A stretch of DNA of 64,000 bases from Nematocida homosporus (lineage: Eukaryota; Microsporidia), in NCBI RefSeq assembly GCF_024244095.1, contig NW_026250684.1, positions 95,536 to 159,535 of the forward strand. Reading direction: 5' to 3'. Made by a program: the position numbers and the translations under genes. Below, piece after piece: positions 46,287 through 55,439 of this stretch. Every line of letters begins with the position of its first letter. Positions within the stretch are counted from its first letter, which is position 1. Under the pieces are notes generated by a model, which saw only the letters and a list, made by a program, of their open reading frames with translations, was not told where the DNA came from and searched no databases.

Positions 46287-46430
46287 AATATGTAACTCAA
46301 CTTAATGTGTAACTCAATCTAATATGTAACTTAACTTAATGCGTAACTCAATCTAATTTAATACGTAACTCAACTTAATATGTAACTCAATCTAATGCGT
46401 AACTTAACTTAATATGTAACTCAATCTAAT
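46287..46430 (+). repeat. 16-bp tandem repeat array
   Basis: About nine degenerate copies of TAATGTGTAACTCAACT-like units (variants with GCG, ATA, CTTAACT), arranged as alternating AACT/ATCT pairs. It occupies the spacer before TAF10. Confidence 0.75.
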
Positions 46431-46530
46431 AAGCACCTCACCAAATCCAATGCGTAACTTAACTTAGCACAATACCAACACAATACCAAATCTAATATAC
46501 GACTTACCAAATTCAATATCAACCTCTTTA

Positions 46531-46857
46531 TTAGAAGAAATAGGAGGGCCGGGAGATGTTAATTCCGTTCTCCTTAAGCGTATTTTCAACATCTGCTAGA
46601 GTTAAGGTTAATTTCTTCTCCTTCGGCGTCTTTTTCTCCTTAAGAGAAGCTCGTTGTGCTATCTTATGGTACTGGTAAGCACACGTGGCTACATCGGTAA
46701 TGAGCTTTTGTGCTACTAAAGAGACAAGTTTCTTCAACTTTGGGTCTTCTGAAGCTAATCCGGCCTTGGTAAAGCAGAAATCCAAGACAACTTCTGGGAT
46801 TAGCGGTACAAATGACTCTAGGCCTTCGTTGATCCGGTTGAATGTACTGTCTTCCAT
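46531..46857 (-). CDS. TAF10: TFIID subunit TAF10
   Basis: 108 residues, histone-fold protein. FVPLIPEVVLDFCFTKAG, the central SLVAQKLITDVATCAYQYHK and the C-terminal NGINISRPSYFF match the TAF10 family (compare YGINVKKPHYFT at its end). It sits in TFIID and, in other eukaryotes, SAGA. It is short and lacks the disordered N terminus of larger homologues. A 52-codon ORF lies 13 bp upstream on the same strand. Confidence 0.9.
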   Translation of the reverse strand: MEDSTFNRINEGLESFVPLIPEVVLDFCFTKAGLASEDPKLKKLVSLVAQKLITDVATCAYQYHKIAQRASLKEKKTPKEKKLTLTLADVENTLKENGINISRPSYFF

Positions 46858-46870
46858 AATTAAAGAAAAA

Positions 46871-47029
46871 CTAGGAGGGTGTTACTCTTTGCCCGGCTAA
46901 AGGAGCTAAAGATCCTTGCATCTCAATAGGTTCGCCCCAGCGCTGGACGGTTTCTTTCTTCTTCTCCCAGATAGCAGTTTCTTCATGTAATTGTTTAGTG
47001 ACTTCGTCTAGGCCAATTTGGAGGATCAT
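46871..47029 (-). CDS. Candidate 52-residue small protein
   Basis: An ATG-initiated frame of 52 codons plus TAG in the gap between TAF10 and RAD51. It encodes an N-terminal helical stretch (GLDEVTKQLHEETAIWEKKK) and a Gly/Pro-containing C terminus (ending AGQRVTPS). Its start is 26 bp from the RAD51 start, the same head-to-head geometry as several confirmed gene pairs here, and its stop is 13 bp from the TAF10 start. No family is recognised. The frame and spacing are the only evidence. Confidence 0.45.
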   Translation of the reverse strand: MILQIGLDEVTKQLHEETAIWEKKKETVQRWGEPIEMQGSLAPLAGQRVTPS

Positions 47030-47055
47030 AATAAAGGTAGAGTATTCTAAATTTT
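47030..47055. promoter_or_regulatory. 26-bp promoter gap upstream of RAD51
   Basis: A/T-rich 26 bp ending CTAAATTTT directly before the RAD51 ATG; shared with the candidate small ORF if that is real. Confidence 0.4.
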
Positions 47056-48084
47056 ATGGCAGTTCAACAACGTGAAAGAGATCTCTTCGATGAAGAGTCG
47101 GTTGATATAGAGAATGTTTGTAATTACGTGCCTATTTCTGAGCTAACTAAGGAAGGAGTCTCGCAGGCTGACATTAACAAGTTGATTGAGGCGGGGTACA
47201 ATACGGTCGACGCAATCGCATACGCCCCTAAGAAGAATCTCTTGATGATTAAAGGCTTCTCAGAGACTAAGGTTGATAAGCTGGTTAAGGAGGCCCATAA
47301 GATGATTCCGCTTAAGTTTGAGACGGCGGCTGCTATTCATGAGAAACGGTCGCAAATGTTTATGTTGACCACGGGGTCAAGTGAATTGGATAAGCTACTT
47401 TGTGGTGGAATTGAAGCTTGCAGTATTACGGAACTGTTTGGGGAATTCCGAACGGGTAAGACTCAAATATGCCATATGCTATCTGTGTCGTGCCAACTAC
47501 CAGTGGCTGATGGAGGAATTGGTGGTAAGTGCATTTATATCGATACGGAAGGAACTTTCCGACCCGATCGTGTCATTGGTATTGCTAACCGATTTGGCCT
47601 CGATCCAGGGACTGTCTTGCAGAACATAGTCTGTGCTAAGGCACATAGTACGGATGAGTTGGACGAGTTGCTAATTAAGGCGACAGCCTTGCTCTCTCAG
47701 GACAACTATAAACTCTTAATTGTGGACTCGCCTATGTGCTTGTACCGAACGGACTTCTCGGGCCGAGGTGAGTTAGCTACTCGGCAGATTGCCTTGGGCC
47801 GCTTCTTACGCTCCCTGCACAAATTAGCTGACATCTACACGATTCCAGTTGTGATTACCAACCAGGTCTCGGCCAAAGTGGATGGAGCTGCGGCTATGTT
47901 TGGTGGTGATACTAAAATGCCAATTGGAGGGCACATTATGGCGCACTCCAGTACGACTCGGCTCTATTTAAGAAAGGGTCGTGGAGAGACTCGGATTTGC
48001 AAGGTCTATGACTCGCCTTCCATTCCAGAGTCGGAAGCCATGTTCGCTATATCCGATGGTGGTATCATTGATGCCTCTGAGTAA
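47056..48084 (+). CDS. RAD51: RAD51 recombinase
   Basis: 342 residues. An N-terminal HhH domain (about 25-85) is followed by the ATPase core. Walker A is GEFRTGKTQ (about 129-137), Walker B ends KLLIVDSPM. VVITNQV and HIMAHSSTTRLYLRKGRGETR follow, then YDSPSIPESEAMF. The Walker A surroundings (ITELFGEFRTGKTQICH) and DTEGTFRPDR fit RAD51 better than DMC1, although IGGHIMAH is shared with DMC1. It forms filaments on single-stranded DNA for strand exchange. EXO1 and MCM8 are in the same window. Confidence 0.92.
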   Translation: MAVQQRERDLFDEESVDIENVCNYVPISELTKEGVSQADINKLIEAGYNTVDAIAYAPKKNLLMIKGFSETKVDKLVKEAHKMIPLKFETAAAIHEKRSQMFMLTTGSSELDKLLCGGIEACSITELFGEFRTGKTQICHMLSVSCQLPVADGGIGGKCIYIDTEGTFRPDRVIGIANRFGLDPGTVLQNIVCAKAHSTDELDELLIKATALLSQDNYKLLIVDSPMCLYRTDFSGRGELATRQIALGRFLRSLHKLADIYTIPVVITNQVSAKVDGAAAMFGGDTKMPIGGHIMAHSSTTRLYLRKGRGETRICKVYDSPSIPESEAMFAISDGGIIDASE

Positions 48085-48526
48085 TAAACTGAACTAGGTT
48101 ATTTGGGCTCGCATAGAGTTATGTTATGTTAGGTTGAGTTGAGTTGAGTTGAGTTAATGATAAGTTGAGTTAAGTTAAGTTGAGTTGAGTTGAGTTAAGT
48201 TAAGTGGATAGAATGTTATTAGTTGAGTTAAGTTTAGTTAGTAGATGGTTATCAGTTAAGCTAAAGATAAGTTAAAGATAAGTCAACTTAATAGAATGTT
48301 GTTAGTTGACTTAAGTTGACTTAAATTAATGATAACTTGAGGTAATGATAAGATTAACTATTTTAAGTAAGTCAAAACTAAAATGAAAGTGGAAAGCCAT
48401 AACTAAACTAAAATAATAAGGGTCTAATTTAGACTTTATTTGCTAGGTTAATTTAGGTCGTAATAAGTAGAAATACGGCGTTGATTTGGAGTTAAGTAAA
48501 ATAGCTACTAAATAGATAGTGAGTGC
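48085..48526. other. Intergenic repeats between RAD51 and NSA2
   Basis: A convergent spacer of 442 bp. It has (GTTGA)n and (AAGTT)n runs at about 48130-48210, then degenerate GATAAGTT units. No gene is seen. Confidence 0.6.
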
Positions 48527-49306
48527 TTAGACGAGTAGAATGCCGTTCACACACCCGTCGTTTTCTGGGTTGTTAGTTATTTGGGCATACTTTCCCCAAA
48601 TAATCCGTCCGGATTCTGAAACCATACCGAGTGCACTTGTATTCACCTCAATGATAGTACCTTTAGTCAATAAACCAAGCGTAGTCATAAGTTGGGAGTT
48701 AGGGTTCTTTTTTACACCCATAATAGGTAGTAGGAAAGTAGCCTTCATCTCAGGGTGCGTGATATTAGCTGATTTCATTCGAAGTCCAGTAGGACGAATG
48801 AACCGCTCAAACTTAGGGGGTTTACGGGTAAATCCGTCACCAACAAAGCACGGCTTAGTAACAACTCGCTTCCATTGGTTTTGCTTACGCTTACCGGTCT
48901 TCATGACTTTAAAGGCTTCTGCCTCCGATACACCTCGGACTTGAGGCAGAGGCACTACGTGCTTGCCAGCTTTGTTCTGTCTTTGCTCCTTGAGTTGCGT
49001 TGTGATGGCTTGGATAGCTGCCTGCTTCTCCCGGTCAAGTAAATAAGCTGGGATAGCTCCTTCTGCTGCGACGTTTTGAGCCACCTTCTTTTCCTTGCGC
49101 TCAGCTTGAAGTTTCTCCTTCTTCAGTTGAATCTTCTCTTTGCGACGTTTTTCATGGAAGATCTTGGCCTTCATACCAAAGAGTTCTTTAGAGAGTTTGG
49201 AAAGGCGTTTGGCTGATCTTAGTTCTCGTTTTTCCTTTCTGATTTCGTAGTCTTCTCTGCGGCCGTAAGTTTTAACGGCTTCTTCAACGTAATTGTGTTG
49301 AGGCAT
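48527..49306 (-). CDS. NSA2: Pre-60S ribosome biogenesis factor NSA2
   Basis: 259 residues. N-terminal basic helix (MPQHNYVEEAVKTYGRRED), lysine-rich central region, then the S8e-like domain starting KPCFVGDGFTRKPPKFERFIRP (in parts) and ending VNGILLV. This matches Nsa2/TINP1, required for 27S pre-rRNA processing. The N-terminal conserved NEYIE-type motif reads HNYVEEAVKTYGRR. The start is 18 bp from the divergent MCM8-like gene. Confidence 0.95.
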   Translation of the reverse strand: MPQHNYVEEAVKTYGRREDYEIRKEKRELRSAKRLSKLSKELFGMKAKIFHEKRRKEKIQLKKEKLQAERKEKKVAQNVAAEGAIPAYLLDREKQAAIQAITTQLKEQRQNKAGKHVVPLPQVRGVSEAEAFKVMKTGKRKQNQWKRVVTKPCFVGDGFTRKPPKFERFIRPTGLRMKSANITHPEMKATFLLPIMGVKKNPNSQLMTTLGLLTKGTIIEVNTSALGMVSESGRIIWGKYAQITNNPENDGCVNGILLV

Positions 49307-49324
49307 TGCAAATTGCAGAAAAAG
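49307..49324. promoter_or_regulatory. 18-bp gap between divergent NSA2 and MCM8 starts
   Basis: The shortest head-to-head gap in the window: 18 bp, including GCAAATTGC, a short palindrome. Core promoters must extend into coding sequence. Confidence 0.4.
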
Positions 49325-51280
49325 ATGGAATATAGAAGATTGTACTTTGGGGCGGATGCGGTAGTGGATGATGAGTTGTTAGATCGGTTTTATAACTCGA
49401 TGGTGCATAAGTTAGATAGTGAAGAGATCAGTCTTAAGGAGATTGAGGAAGATCTTATAGTAGATAGCTGCTATTTAGAGAGCCATTTGGTAGAGTTAAA
49501 TAAGGATGGCTTGGACCACTTAAGGTGTGCTTTATCACGGATTCTTTGGGAAAGACGAGGGGTTATACAACGGACTTTTATTAAGATTACTGGGTTTGCG
49601 GATCCTTTACCGTTTACGGCTTTAAGGCATGCATTGGTGGGAAAGGTCTTTTCATTAGCAGGTGTGGTGGCTCGAATTGAGAATGCTAAGCCAGAGGCCG
49701 TGGCGGTGGTTTTTGCCTGTAGTAAGTGTGGAGAAAAGATAGAGACTTTTCTTAAGTCGGGTGGGGTGTATGAGAAGCCAGCTCGGTGTGTAGATGGATG
49801 TCGGTCCAAGTCGTTTGTATTATTGAAGGACTCCTTGCAGAACACCTTTTCGGACTTTCAAAGAGTGCGCCTGCACGAGATATGTTTAGATGAAGGGACC
49901 AAACGGAAAGCAGGAACAATCCAATGTATTTTAACCCGGTCTCTAATCAATACGTTATTGCCTGGTGATGCCATTCATTTAGTAGGGGTAGGCATAGCGG
50001 AAGAGAGCGCACCCGACAAGTATATTATTGCCGTCGCAGCTAACAACTATACCTTTTTGAAACCGCGCGATAATTTACAAGAAGCTTCTAACTTCCCAGA
50101 AGCCGTGATTGCTGAGCTAAAAGGTCTAGCCAACACACACTCCAATATACTAGAACTTCTCTCAGATTCTTTATTCCGCGAGATTGTTGGTCATCAGTCA
50201 GTTAAGGAAGGAATTCTTCTTTCCTTAGTAGGCGGAGCGGCTCATAAGAGTCTTAATAAGCGCAAGGAAATACACACACTAATAGTCGGGGACCCAGGAA
50301 TGGGCAAAAGTAAGTTGTTACGCATGGCAGCTGGTATTCTGCCGCGGAGTAATTATGTTTGTAGTACGACTAGCACTCCTGGGGGTTTAGGGGTTTCTAT
50401 TCATTCTCAGCCGGGCGGTGAATACTCTTTGGAAGCAGGTGCCTTAGTCCTAAGTGATTTGGGCCACTGTTTTGTTGATGAGCTTGACAAACTGGACACA
50501 CCTGAAGTCTTGCTTGAAGCGATGGAGCAGGCTAGCATTAGTATTGCCAAGGCAGGGATGGTTTGTACTATGCCTTGCCGAGCCGGTGTCTTAGCTGCAG
50601 CCAATCCAATTCTAGGTAAGTATGCTGAAGACCGATCGGTAGCTGCCAATCTTTCCTCCTTTGCCGAAGCTTTTCTCTCTCGGTTTGACCTTGTCTTCCT
50701 GCTTATTGATACGAACACCCAAATCGACCAACAAATCACTAGGCATTTCTTCCAAGCAGAAGACAACCAAACCCAGCCGACTATTCCCGAAGATCTAGCC
50801 AAGCAGTACCTTCAGTACGCCCGTGAGCATATTCAGCCCATTCTTTCCTCGAGTGCCAAGTCTCTACTGATGCACTTCTACCAAGAGATTAAGACCACGG
50901 GCACGTACGAAGGCAAAACCATTCCTCATGGAGTCACACCCCGAACAGTTGAAACTCTTATGCGCGTAGCCGAAGCCCGGGCCAAGCTCTCCCTCCGTGT
51001 TATTGCCACCAAAGCCGATATGGAGTACGCCATCAGTATATCCACCATGCGGCCCCATACCCCCACAACCACCAACCGTAAGTCCAACAGCTCATCTCTT
51101 CTTCCTCTGCTTACTACTTTACCCCAACCCTTTACGTACCGCCAAATTCACCAGGCCGCCCAACCACTCAACCTTTCATCTGTCAAAATAGACCAACTCA
51201 TTGCCGCTCTTAATGATACCGGCCTCATTCTCAAAACAGGTCCACAGCACTACATTATACCAGCTAACACCAACCCCTAA
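49325..51280 (+). CDS. MCM8: MCM8-like minichromosome maintenance helicase
   Basis: 651 residues from the ATG at 49325; a GTG-initiated extension overlapping NSA2 is rejected. N-terminal domain with a zinc finger (CSKCGEK, then CVDGCRSKSF), followed by the AAA+ MCM core. Walker A is GDPGMGKSKLL and Walker B is CFVDELDKL, with the arginine finger SRFDLVFLL and MCM sensor CSTTSTPGGLGVS. GDPG-x-GKS followed by N-Y-V-C and TT-x-x-GL-V is the MCM8 pattern rather than MCM2-7; the zinc finger continuation (CRSKSF) agrees. A C-terminal winged-helix region follows. MCM8 acts in homologous-recombination DNA synthesis, usually with MCM9. Confidence 0.85.
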   Translation: MEYRRLYFGADAVVDDELLDRFYNSMVHKLDSEEISLKEIEEDLIVDSCYLESHLVELNKDGLDHLRCALSRILWERRGVIQRTFIKITGFADPLPFTALRHALVGKVFSLAGVVARIENAKPEAVAVVFACSKCGEKIETFLKSGGVYEKPARCVDGCRSKSFVLLKDSLQNTFSDFQRVRLHEICLDEGTKRKAGTIQCILTRSLINTLLPGDAIHLVGVGIAEESAPDKYIIAVAANNYTFLKPRDNLQEASNFPEAVIAELKGLANTHSNILELLSDSLFREIVGHQSVKEGILLSLVGGAAHKSLNKRKEIHTLIVGDPGMGKSKLLRMAAGILPRSNYVCSTTSTPGGLGVSIHSQPGGEYSLEAGALVLSDLGHCFVDELDKLDTPEVLLEAMEQASISIAKAGMVCTMPCRAGVLAAANPILGKYAEDRSVAANLSSFAEAFLSRFDLVFLLIDTNTQIDQQITRHFFQAEDNQTQPTIPEDLAKQYLQYAREHIQPILSSSAKSLLMHFYQEIKTTGTYEGKTIPHGVTPRTVETLMRVAEARAKLSLRVIATKADMEYAISISTMRPHTPTTTNRKSNSSSLLPLLTTLPQPFTYRQIHQAAQPLNLSSVKIDQLIAALNDTGLILKTGPQHYIIPANTNP

Positions 51281-51545
51281 CATATCACTACCAACCCAAC
51301 CCAACGTAACCTAATACCAACCCAACCAACATAGTAATAAATCAAATCAAGTCAAACCAATATCAACCTAATCCAACCTAACCCAGTACTAATCTAATCT
51401 TAAATCAACACAATAAAATCCAATTTGAGCCCAACTCAATATCACCCAACCTAACTCAACCCAATACCAGTATAATTCACCTTTATTTTAGCAAAACCCA
51501 ATACTAACCCAACTCATAGTATAGTTGACTTTTTCAAACAAAGAA
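51281..51545. other. C/A-rich repeat spacer
   Basis: Degenerate CCAACCCAACC and CTAATACCAACC units over 265 bp between the MCM8 stop and the RING gene start. No gene is seen. Confidence 0.55.
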
Positions 51546-52037
51546 ATGTCTGAATTGCCCTATTACTGCCATGTCTGCGAGATAATAGTCCGGATTGGAG
51601 ACCAAATAGAGTGTCCTCAATGCAAACAATCCTTCTTAGAGGTATACTCACCCGATGACGAACTAGAAGCACCACCCCGCGCCCAACCTTTCATGCAAGC
51701 CATCTACAACTTCTTTGACTCCCGTTCACGCCGATCCCGTCAGCGCAGCATTGCTTCCGACCGCCGCAACTATGCCATCGGCCCCGAAATCAACGACATT
51801 ATCACCCGGTTCATGGAGGAGAAGCAGATCAAAGAAAACCCAGCCACCGACCAACAAAGAACCCATCTCCAAAAAGCCGAGCCACCAAACAATGAAGCCT
51901 GCATGATTTGTCTCAACGATTTCCAACCCCAAGAAAAAGGCATCCAATTCCCATGCGAGCACATCTTCCACCAACCCTGTACCGAAGCCTGGCTCAAACT
52001 CCAAGCCGAGTGCCCCATTTGTAGAGAGTCCCTCTAA
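51546..52037 (+). CDS. RING-H2 ubiquitin ligase, RNF126/RNF115-like
   Basis: 163 residues from the ATG at 51546. N-terminal zinc ribbon (YYCHVCEIIV, then CPQCKQSFLEVY) and a C-terminal RING-H2 (CMICLNDFQPQ, FPCEHIFHQPC, CPICRES). The combination of an N-terminal CxxC zinc ribbon and a C-terminal RING-H2 is the RNF115/RNF126 arrangement, with the linker basic and shortened. Family role: E3 ligase in quality control and trafficking. The RING has all eight zinc ligands. Confidence 0.9.
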   Translation: MSELPYYCHVCEIIVRIGDQIECPQCKQSFLEVYSPDDELEAPPRAQPFMQAIYNFFDSRSRRSRQRSIASDRRNYAIGPEINDIITRFMEEKQIKENPATDQQRTHLQKAEPPNNEACMICLNDFQPQEKGIQFPCEHIFHQPCTEAWLKLQAECPICRESL

Positions 52038-52599
52038 CTACCAATACTAACACCACCAACCAACACCAACCACCACCAACACTACCCCATTTAAACCAAA
52101 CCCAATAAAGAACAACAACGGACCATCAACTTAGCCCAATCTAATCTAAATTTACATCTAGTGCCACACCACATCACTAACTCAACTCAATCCTATACCA
52201 ATTCAAACTCAACTCATCTAAAACTTAACTTAATACTAATTTACTATCTAAACATTATCTGATTCAAACATACCACATCATCAACCAAACACAACTAAAC
52301 TAAACTTAACTTAACTCAAACTCAACTAACCCAACTAACCCAATCCTAACACAACCCAATACCAATCCTAACCCAAACTCAACTTAATACTAATTTACTA
52401 TCTAATCCAAACTCAATCCAAACTCAAACTTAACTCAAACTCAACCTAACACAACTCAATACAACACCAAATTATACCAGATTAAAACCAACTCAATATC
52501 CAATCATACTAACTCAAAATACAAACGTAATCCATCCTATCTCAACCCAATCAAACCCTAGAATACCCCCCGCTTAAATATTTGTTTTTTGTGTTGGGT
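52038..52599. other. C/A-rich intergenic repeat upstream of SEC23
   Basis: A spacer of about 560 bp, almost wholly C/A-rich degenerate repeat (CAACTAACCCAACTAACCC, CTCAAACTTAACTCAAACTC). CTTAAATATTTG lies 20 bp before the SEC23 ATG as a possible A/T-rich core promoter. No gene is seen. Confidence 0.6.
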
Positions 52600-54864
52600 A
52601 TGGAAGAAGCTATCAGAAGTGTAGAGGAAAAAGAAGGAATCCGAGTGACCTGGAATGTCTTTCCCAATACAAAGGCTGAAAGTCAGAAAAACATGATTCC
52701 TTTGGCCTTCTTGTACCGACCAATGCACGGATATCAAGATAGAAGTTTATTACAAGTGAATTATGGCGCAGTTAGGTGTGCTAGAGGTGAGTGCGGTGGA
52801 GTACTTAATCCCTACTCAGCAGTTGATTTTGGCACAAGACATTGGAATTGTCTATTTTGCGGTCGTATGAACATGTTACCCCCACATTATCGTGATATTA
52901 CTCCCGACAATCTTCCCTATGAACTATTCAGTGGCAACACTTCTGTTTACTACCGATCAACCAAACTACCAACCTATAGTCGTACTTACTGGTTTGTAAT
53001 TGATGCCTGCAGTTTTGATGAAGAACGACATTTACTTCTTAAGGAAGGACTCTTAACTACTTTAGATCTTATTGCCGAGACGGACTTTATTGGTGTAATT
53101 AGGTACAGTGCTAATATTGAAGTATTTGGGCTTGATTCAACTGAGGTGGCTAAGATTCATGTTTTCCCGGCGGTTAATTATACTCCGGCTATTCTACAGA
53201 AGGCTTTAAGTACGGGTCAAGTTCAGTCTGGATCACCACTTAGTAAGTTTGCCCGGCGTAAGAGTGAGTGTCTTACTTACTTAGAGAATCTCTTTAAGAA
53301 CTTGCCCATTAATGCCTTCCCAGTACCGACAGTGGAACGGCCTAAGCGTTGTACGGGTAGTGCTGTTTTACTGGCTAGTTCTCTAGTGCAAAGTACCTGT
53401 GTAGATGGGACGGGACACATTATGCTGTTTACCCAAGGTCCTTGTACTTTTGGTCCTGGAGCTATTACTACACTCAGTTTAAAGGATCCTTTGCGTAGTA
53501 CAGGTACAGGGATTGGCATGCTTTTTGCTAAAGAGTCTATCTATGAAGGTATTGCCCAGGCTTTAGGTCGAAAAGGCCATGTTATTGACATTGTGGCAGC
53601 GGGTATTGATGATTTTGGCTTCTCCGAGATGAGAAGTTTAGCTGAAAAGACGGGAGGTATTACTGTATTTGCCCGGGACTTCAATCCTTACATCTATAAG
53701 GAATCCATTAGAAGAATCTTTGCTAAAGCCCCCCAGTCTCCTGAGGTGGAAGAAGATCTACAATCTAATCCAGCAGTGACTAATTCTAGTCCAGGGACAA
53801 GTACTACACCTCCACAAGTACGAGTATTTGATGCACGGACGACCGTTAAGATTTCGAAGGGATTTGAAGTTAAATCGGTGCTAGGTCATGGGATTGTACA
53901 ACCGGCTGAGAAGAAGGGCAGTCCTTTGGTTTGGCGGCAAGGTTCAGTGTTTAAACAGTCTTCATTAGTATTGGTATGTGAGCATATGGAAGATGCCCCG
54001 GCCGGTGCTCCTGTTTATGTTCAGATTAGTACTAAGTTTGTAGATTCAACGGGTGAGTGCCATGAACGAGTAACAACTATGGCTCGTTCCTTTGTGGATG
54101 CCACTAACTTACCGCAACTAGTAGCTGGGTTTGACCAGGAAGCAGCTACTGTGTTTAAGGCTAAGGAATTATGTGTGAATGCAGATGGTGGTGATGGCAT
54201 TGATGTAATTAGGCAGGCAGATAGGTGTTTGATTAGGTTTATGCAACGTTTTTGTGTTTTTGATCGGGATGTACCTTCATCACTGAAGACTCCACCAACG
54301 ATTGCTTTTCTACCGGAATTTATCTTCTTCTTACGACGACTACCGGCCTTGCATACGGATGGATTGAGTTTTGATGAAGTGGCGTACCAACGGAACATTC
54401 TCTTAGGAGAAGACTCTACAGCTTCTATGTGCATTATTAGGCCGCCACTAGTCTCATACCATTATACCGGGGAAAGAACTCCGGTTGAGTTGGACTCTAA
54501 ATCATTAAAGCCGGATGTAGCCTTACTAGTGGATACGTTCTATGACGTAGTGATCTGGCAAGGGGAGAACATTGTGGCCTGGATTGATGCGGGGATAAAA
54601 GACGATCCGGAGTACTGGTACTTCAAGGAAATGTTGGAGAACATTGAAAAGGAGGCTAAGGCTATTGTACAGGACCGACTTCCAGTTCCGAAACTAACCA
54701 TTTGTAACCAGTACGGCTCGCAGGAAAGAATTCTGCTTTGCAAAGTCAATCCGTCCTCTTCTGTAGCGAACAGTGCCGTTGGGGAGGGACAGACTATTGT
54801 AACTGAGGACATAGACTTTTCTAGGTTCTATGAATACCTGATAAAGCTTATAGTGAGCAGCTAA
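52600..54864 (+). CDS. SEC23: COPII coat subunit SEC23
   Basis: 754 residues from the ATG at 52600. Zinc finger near residue 60 (CARGECGG, then CLFCGRMN), vWA-like trunk with YWFVIDAC, beta barrel, helical domain, and C-terminal gelsolin-like domain (LLVDTFYDVVIWQG). Sec23 is the GTPase-activating subunit for Sar1 in ER exit vesicle formation. The N terminus RVTWNVFP is the family pattern. The length is typical of the family. Confidence 0.96.
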   Translation: MEEAIRSVEEKEGIRVTWNVFPNTKAESQKNMIPLAFLYRPMHGYQDRSLLQVNYGAVRCARGECGGVLNPYSAVDFGTRHWNCLFCGRMNMLPPHYRDITPDNLPYELFSGNTSVYYRSTKLPTYSRTYWFVIDACSFDEERHLLLKEGLLTTLDLIAETDFIGVIRYSANIEVFGLDSTEVAKIHVFPAVNYTPAILQKALSTGQVQSGSPLSKFARRKSECLTYLENLFKNLPINAFPVPTVERPKRCTGSAVLLASSLVQSTCVDGTGHIMLFTQGPCTFGPGAITTLSLKDPLRSTGTGIGMLFAKESIYEGIAQALGRKGHVIDIVAAGIDDFGFSEMRSLAEKTGGITVFARDFNPYIYKESIRRIFAKAPQSPEVEEDLQSNPAVTNSSPGTSTTPPQVRVFDARTTVKISKGFEVKSVLGHGIVQPAEKKGSPLVWRQGSVFKQSSLVLVCEHMEDAPAGAPVYVQISTKFVDSTGECHERVTTMARSFVDATNLPQLVAGFDQEAATVFKAKELCVNADGGDGIDVIRQADRCLIRFMQRFCVFDRDVPSSLKTPPTIAFLPEFIFFLRRLPALHTDGLSFDEVAYQRNILLGEDSTASMCIIRPPLVSYHYTGERTPVELDSKSLKPDVALLVDTFYDVVIWQGENIVAWIDAGIKDDPEYWYFKEMLENIEKEAKAIVQDRLPVPKLTICNQYGSQERILLCKVNPSSSVANSAVGEGQTIVTEDIDFSRFYEYLIKLIVSS

Positions 54865-55439
54865 TAAGCAGCAATAAAGCACTAATTTGCCATAAGATTA
54901 AGTTAAGTTAGTTTTGTGTTACTCTAATGTGGCCATACAACCATCACCAACTCAATCCTAACTCAAGATGACGTCATCTTATTCCAACCCTAACCAATAC
55001 ATACTCAATAAATGGCATTAATACCTATCTCAAGGAATGTCTTTAATTTGGGTTAGTATTAGGTTAGTATTAGTTAAGTATTGGGTTGTGTTAAGTTAGT
55101 ACTAGGTTGGGTTAAGTTGAGTTAAGTTGGTATTGGGTTAGTATTAGGTTGAGTTAAGTTATGTTAAGTTAAGCATTAGGATAGTATTAGGCACTACAGT
55201 TAAGTTGGATTGAGCTAAGTTAAGTTGAGTTAGATAGGGAGATGATATTTTGACAGGAACTAGTTGGAAGTAGAAGAAATCGAATCTATATCTATTCTAA
55301 TTAAAGTAGAGAGTAATAGGAGTATGAATGAATTGAATTGGTGGCTAGTAAGGCATGCTGGAATAGATAACCCGGATGTCTATTCAAATAGATAAACCAA
55401 ACCTGAACAAAACCAGACTGTTTTATTGATTGATGAGGC
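54865..55439. other. Intergenic spacer carrying element copy C
   Basis: A convergent spacer of 575 bp between SEC23 and the secreted protein gene. It carries the inverted copy of the dispersed element (54920-55046) followed by G/T-rich repeat units (GTTAGTATTAGGTTGAG) at about 55050-55230. No gene is seen. Confidence 0.6.
54920..55046 (-). repeat. Dispersed element, copy C (inverted, shortened)
   Basis: Read on the minus strand it gives ATTAAAGACATTCCTTGAGATA, then TTTATTGAG, TGACGTCA (54969-54976), and GGTTGTATGGCCACAT in the place of GTCGTATGAC. The middle part of copies A and B is missing. The left block matches copy A nearly base for base. Confidence 0.65.

Noticed and set aside
50864..51058. 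Antisense frame inside the MCM8 gene
   Set aside because: It is a shadow of the conserved helicase coding frame with no supporting motif.
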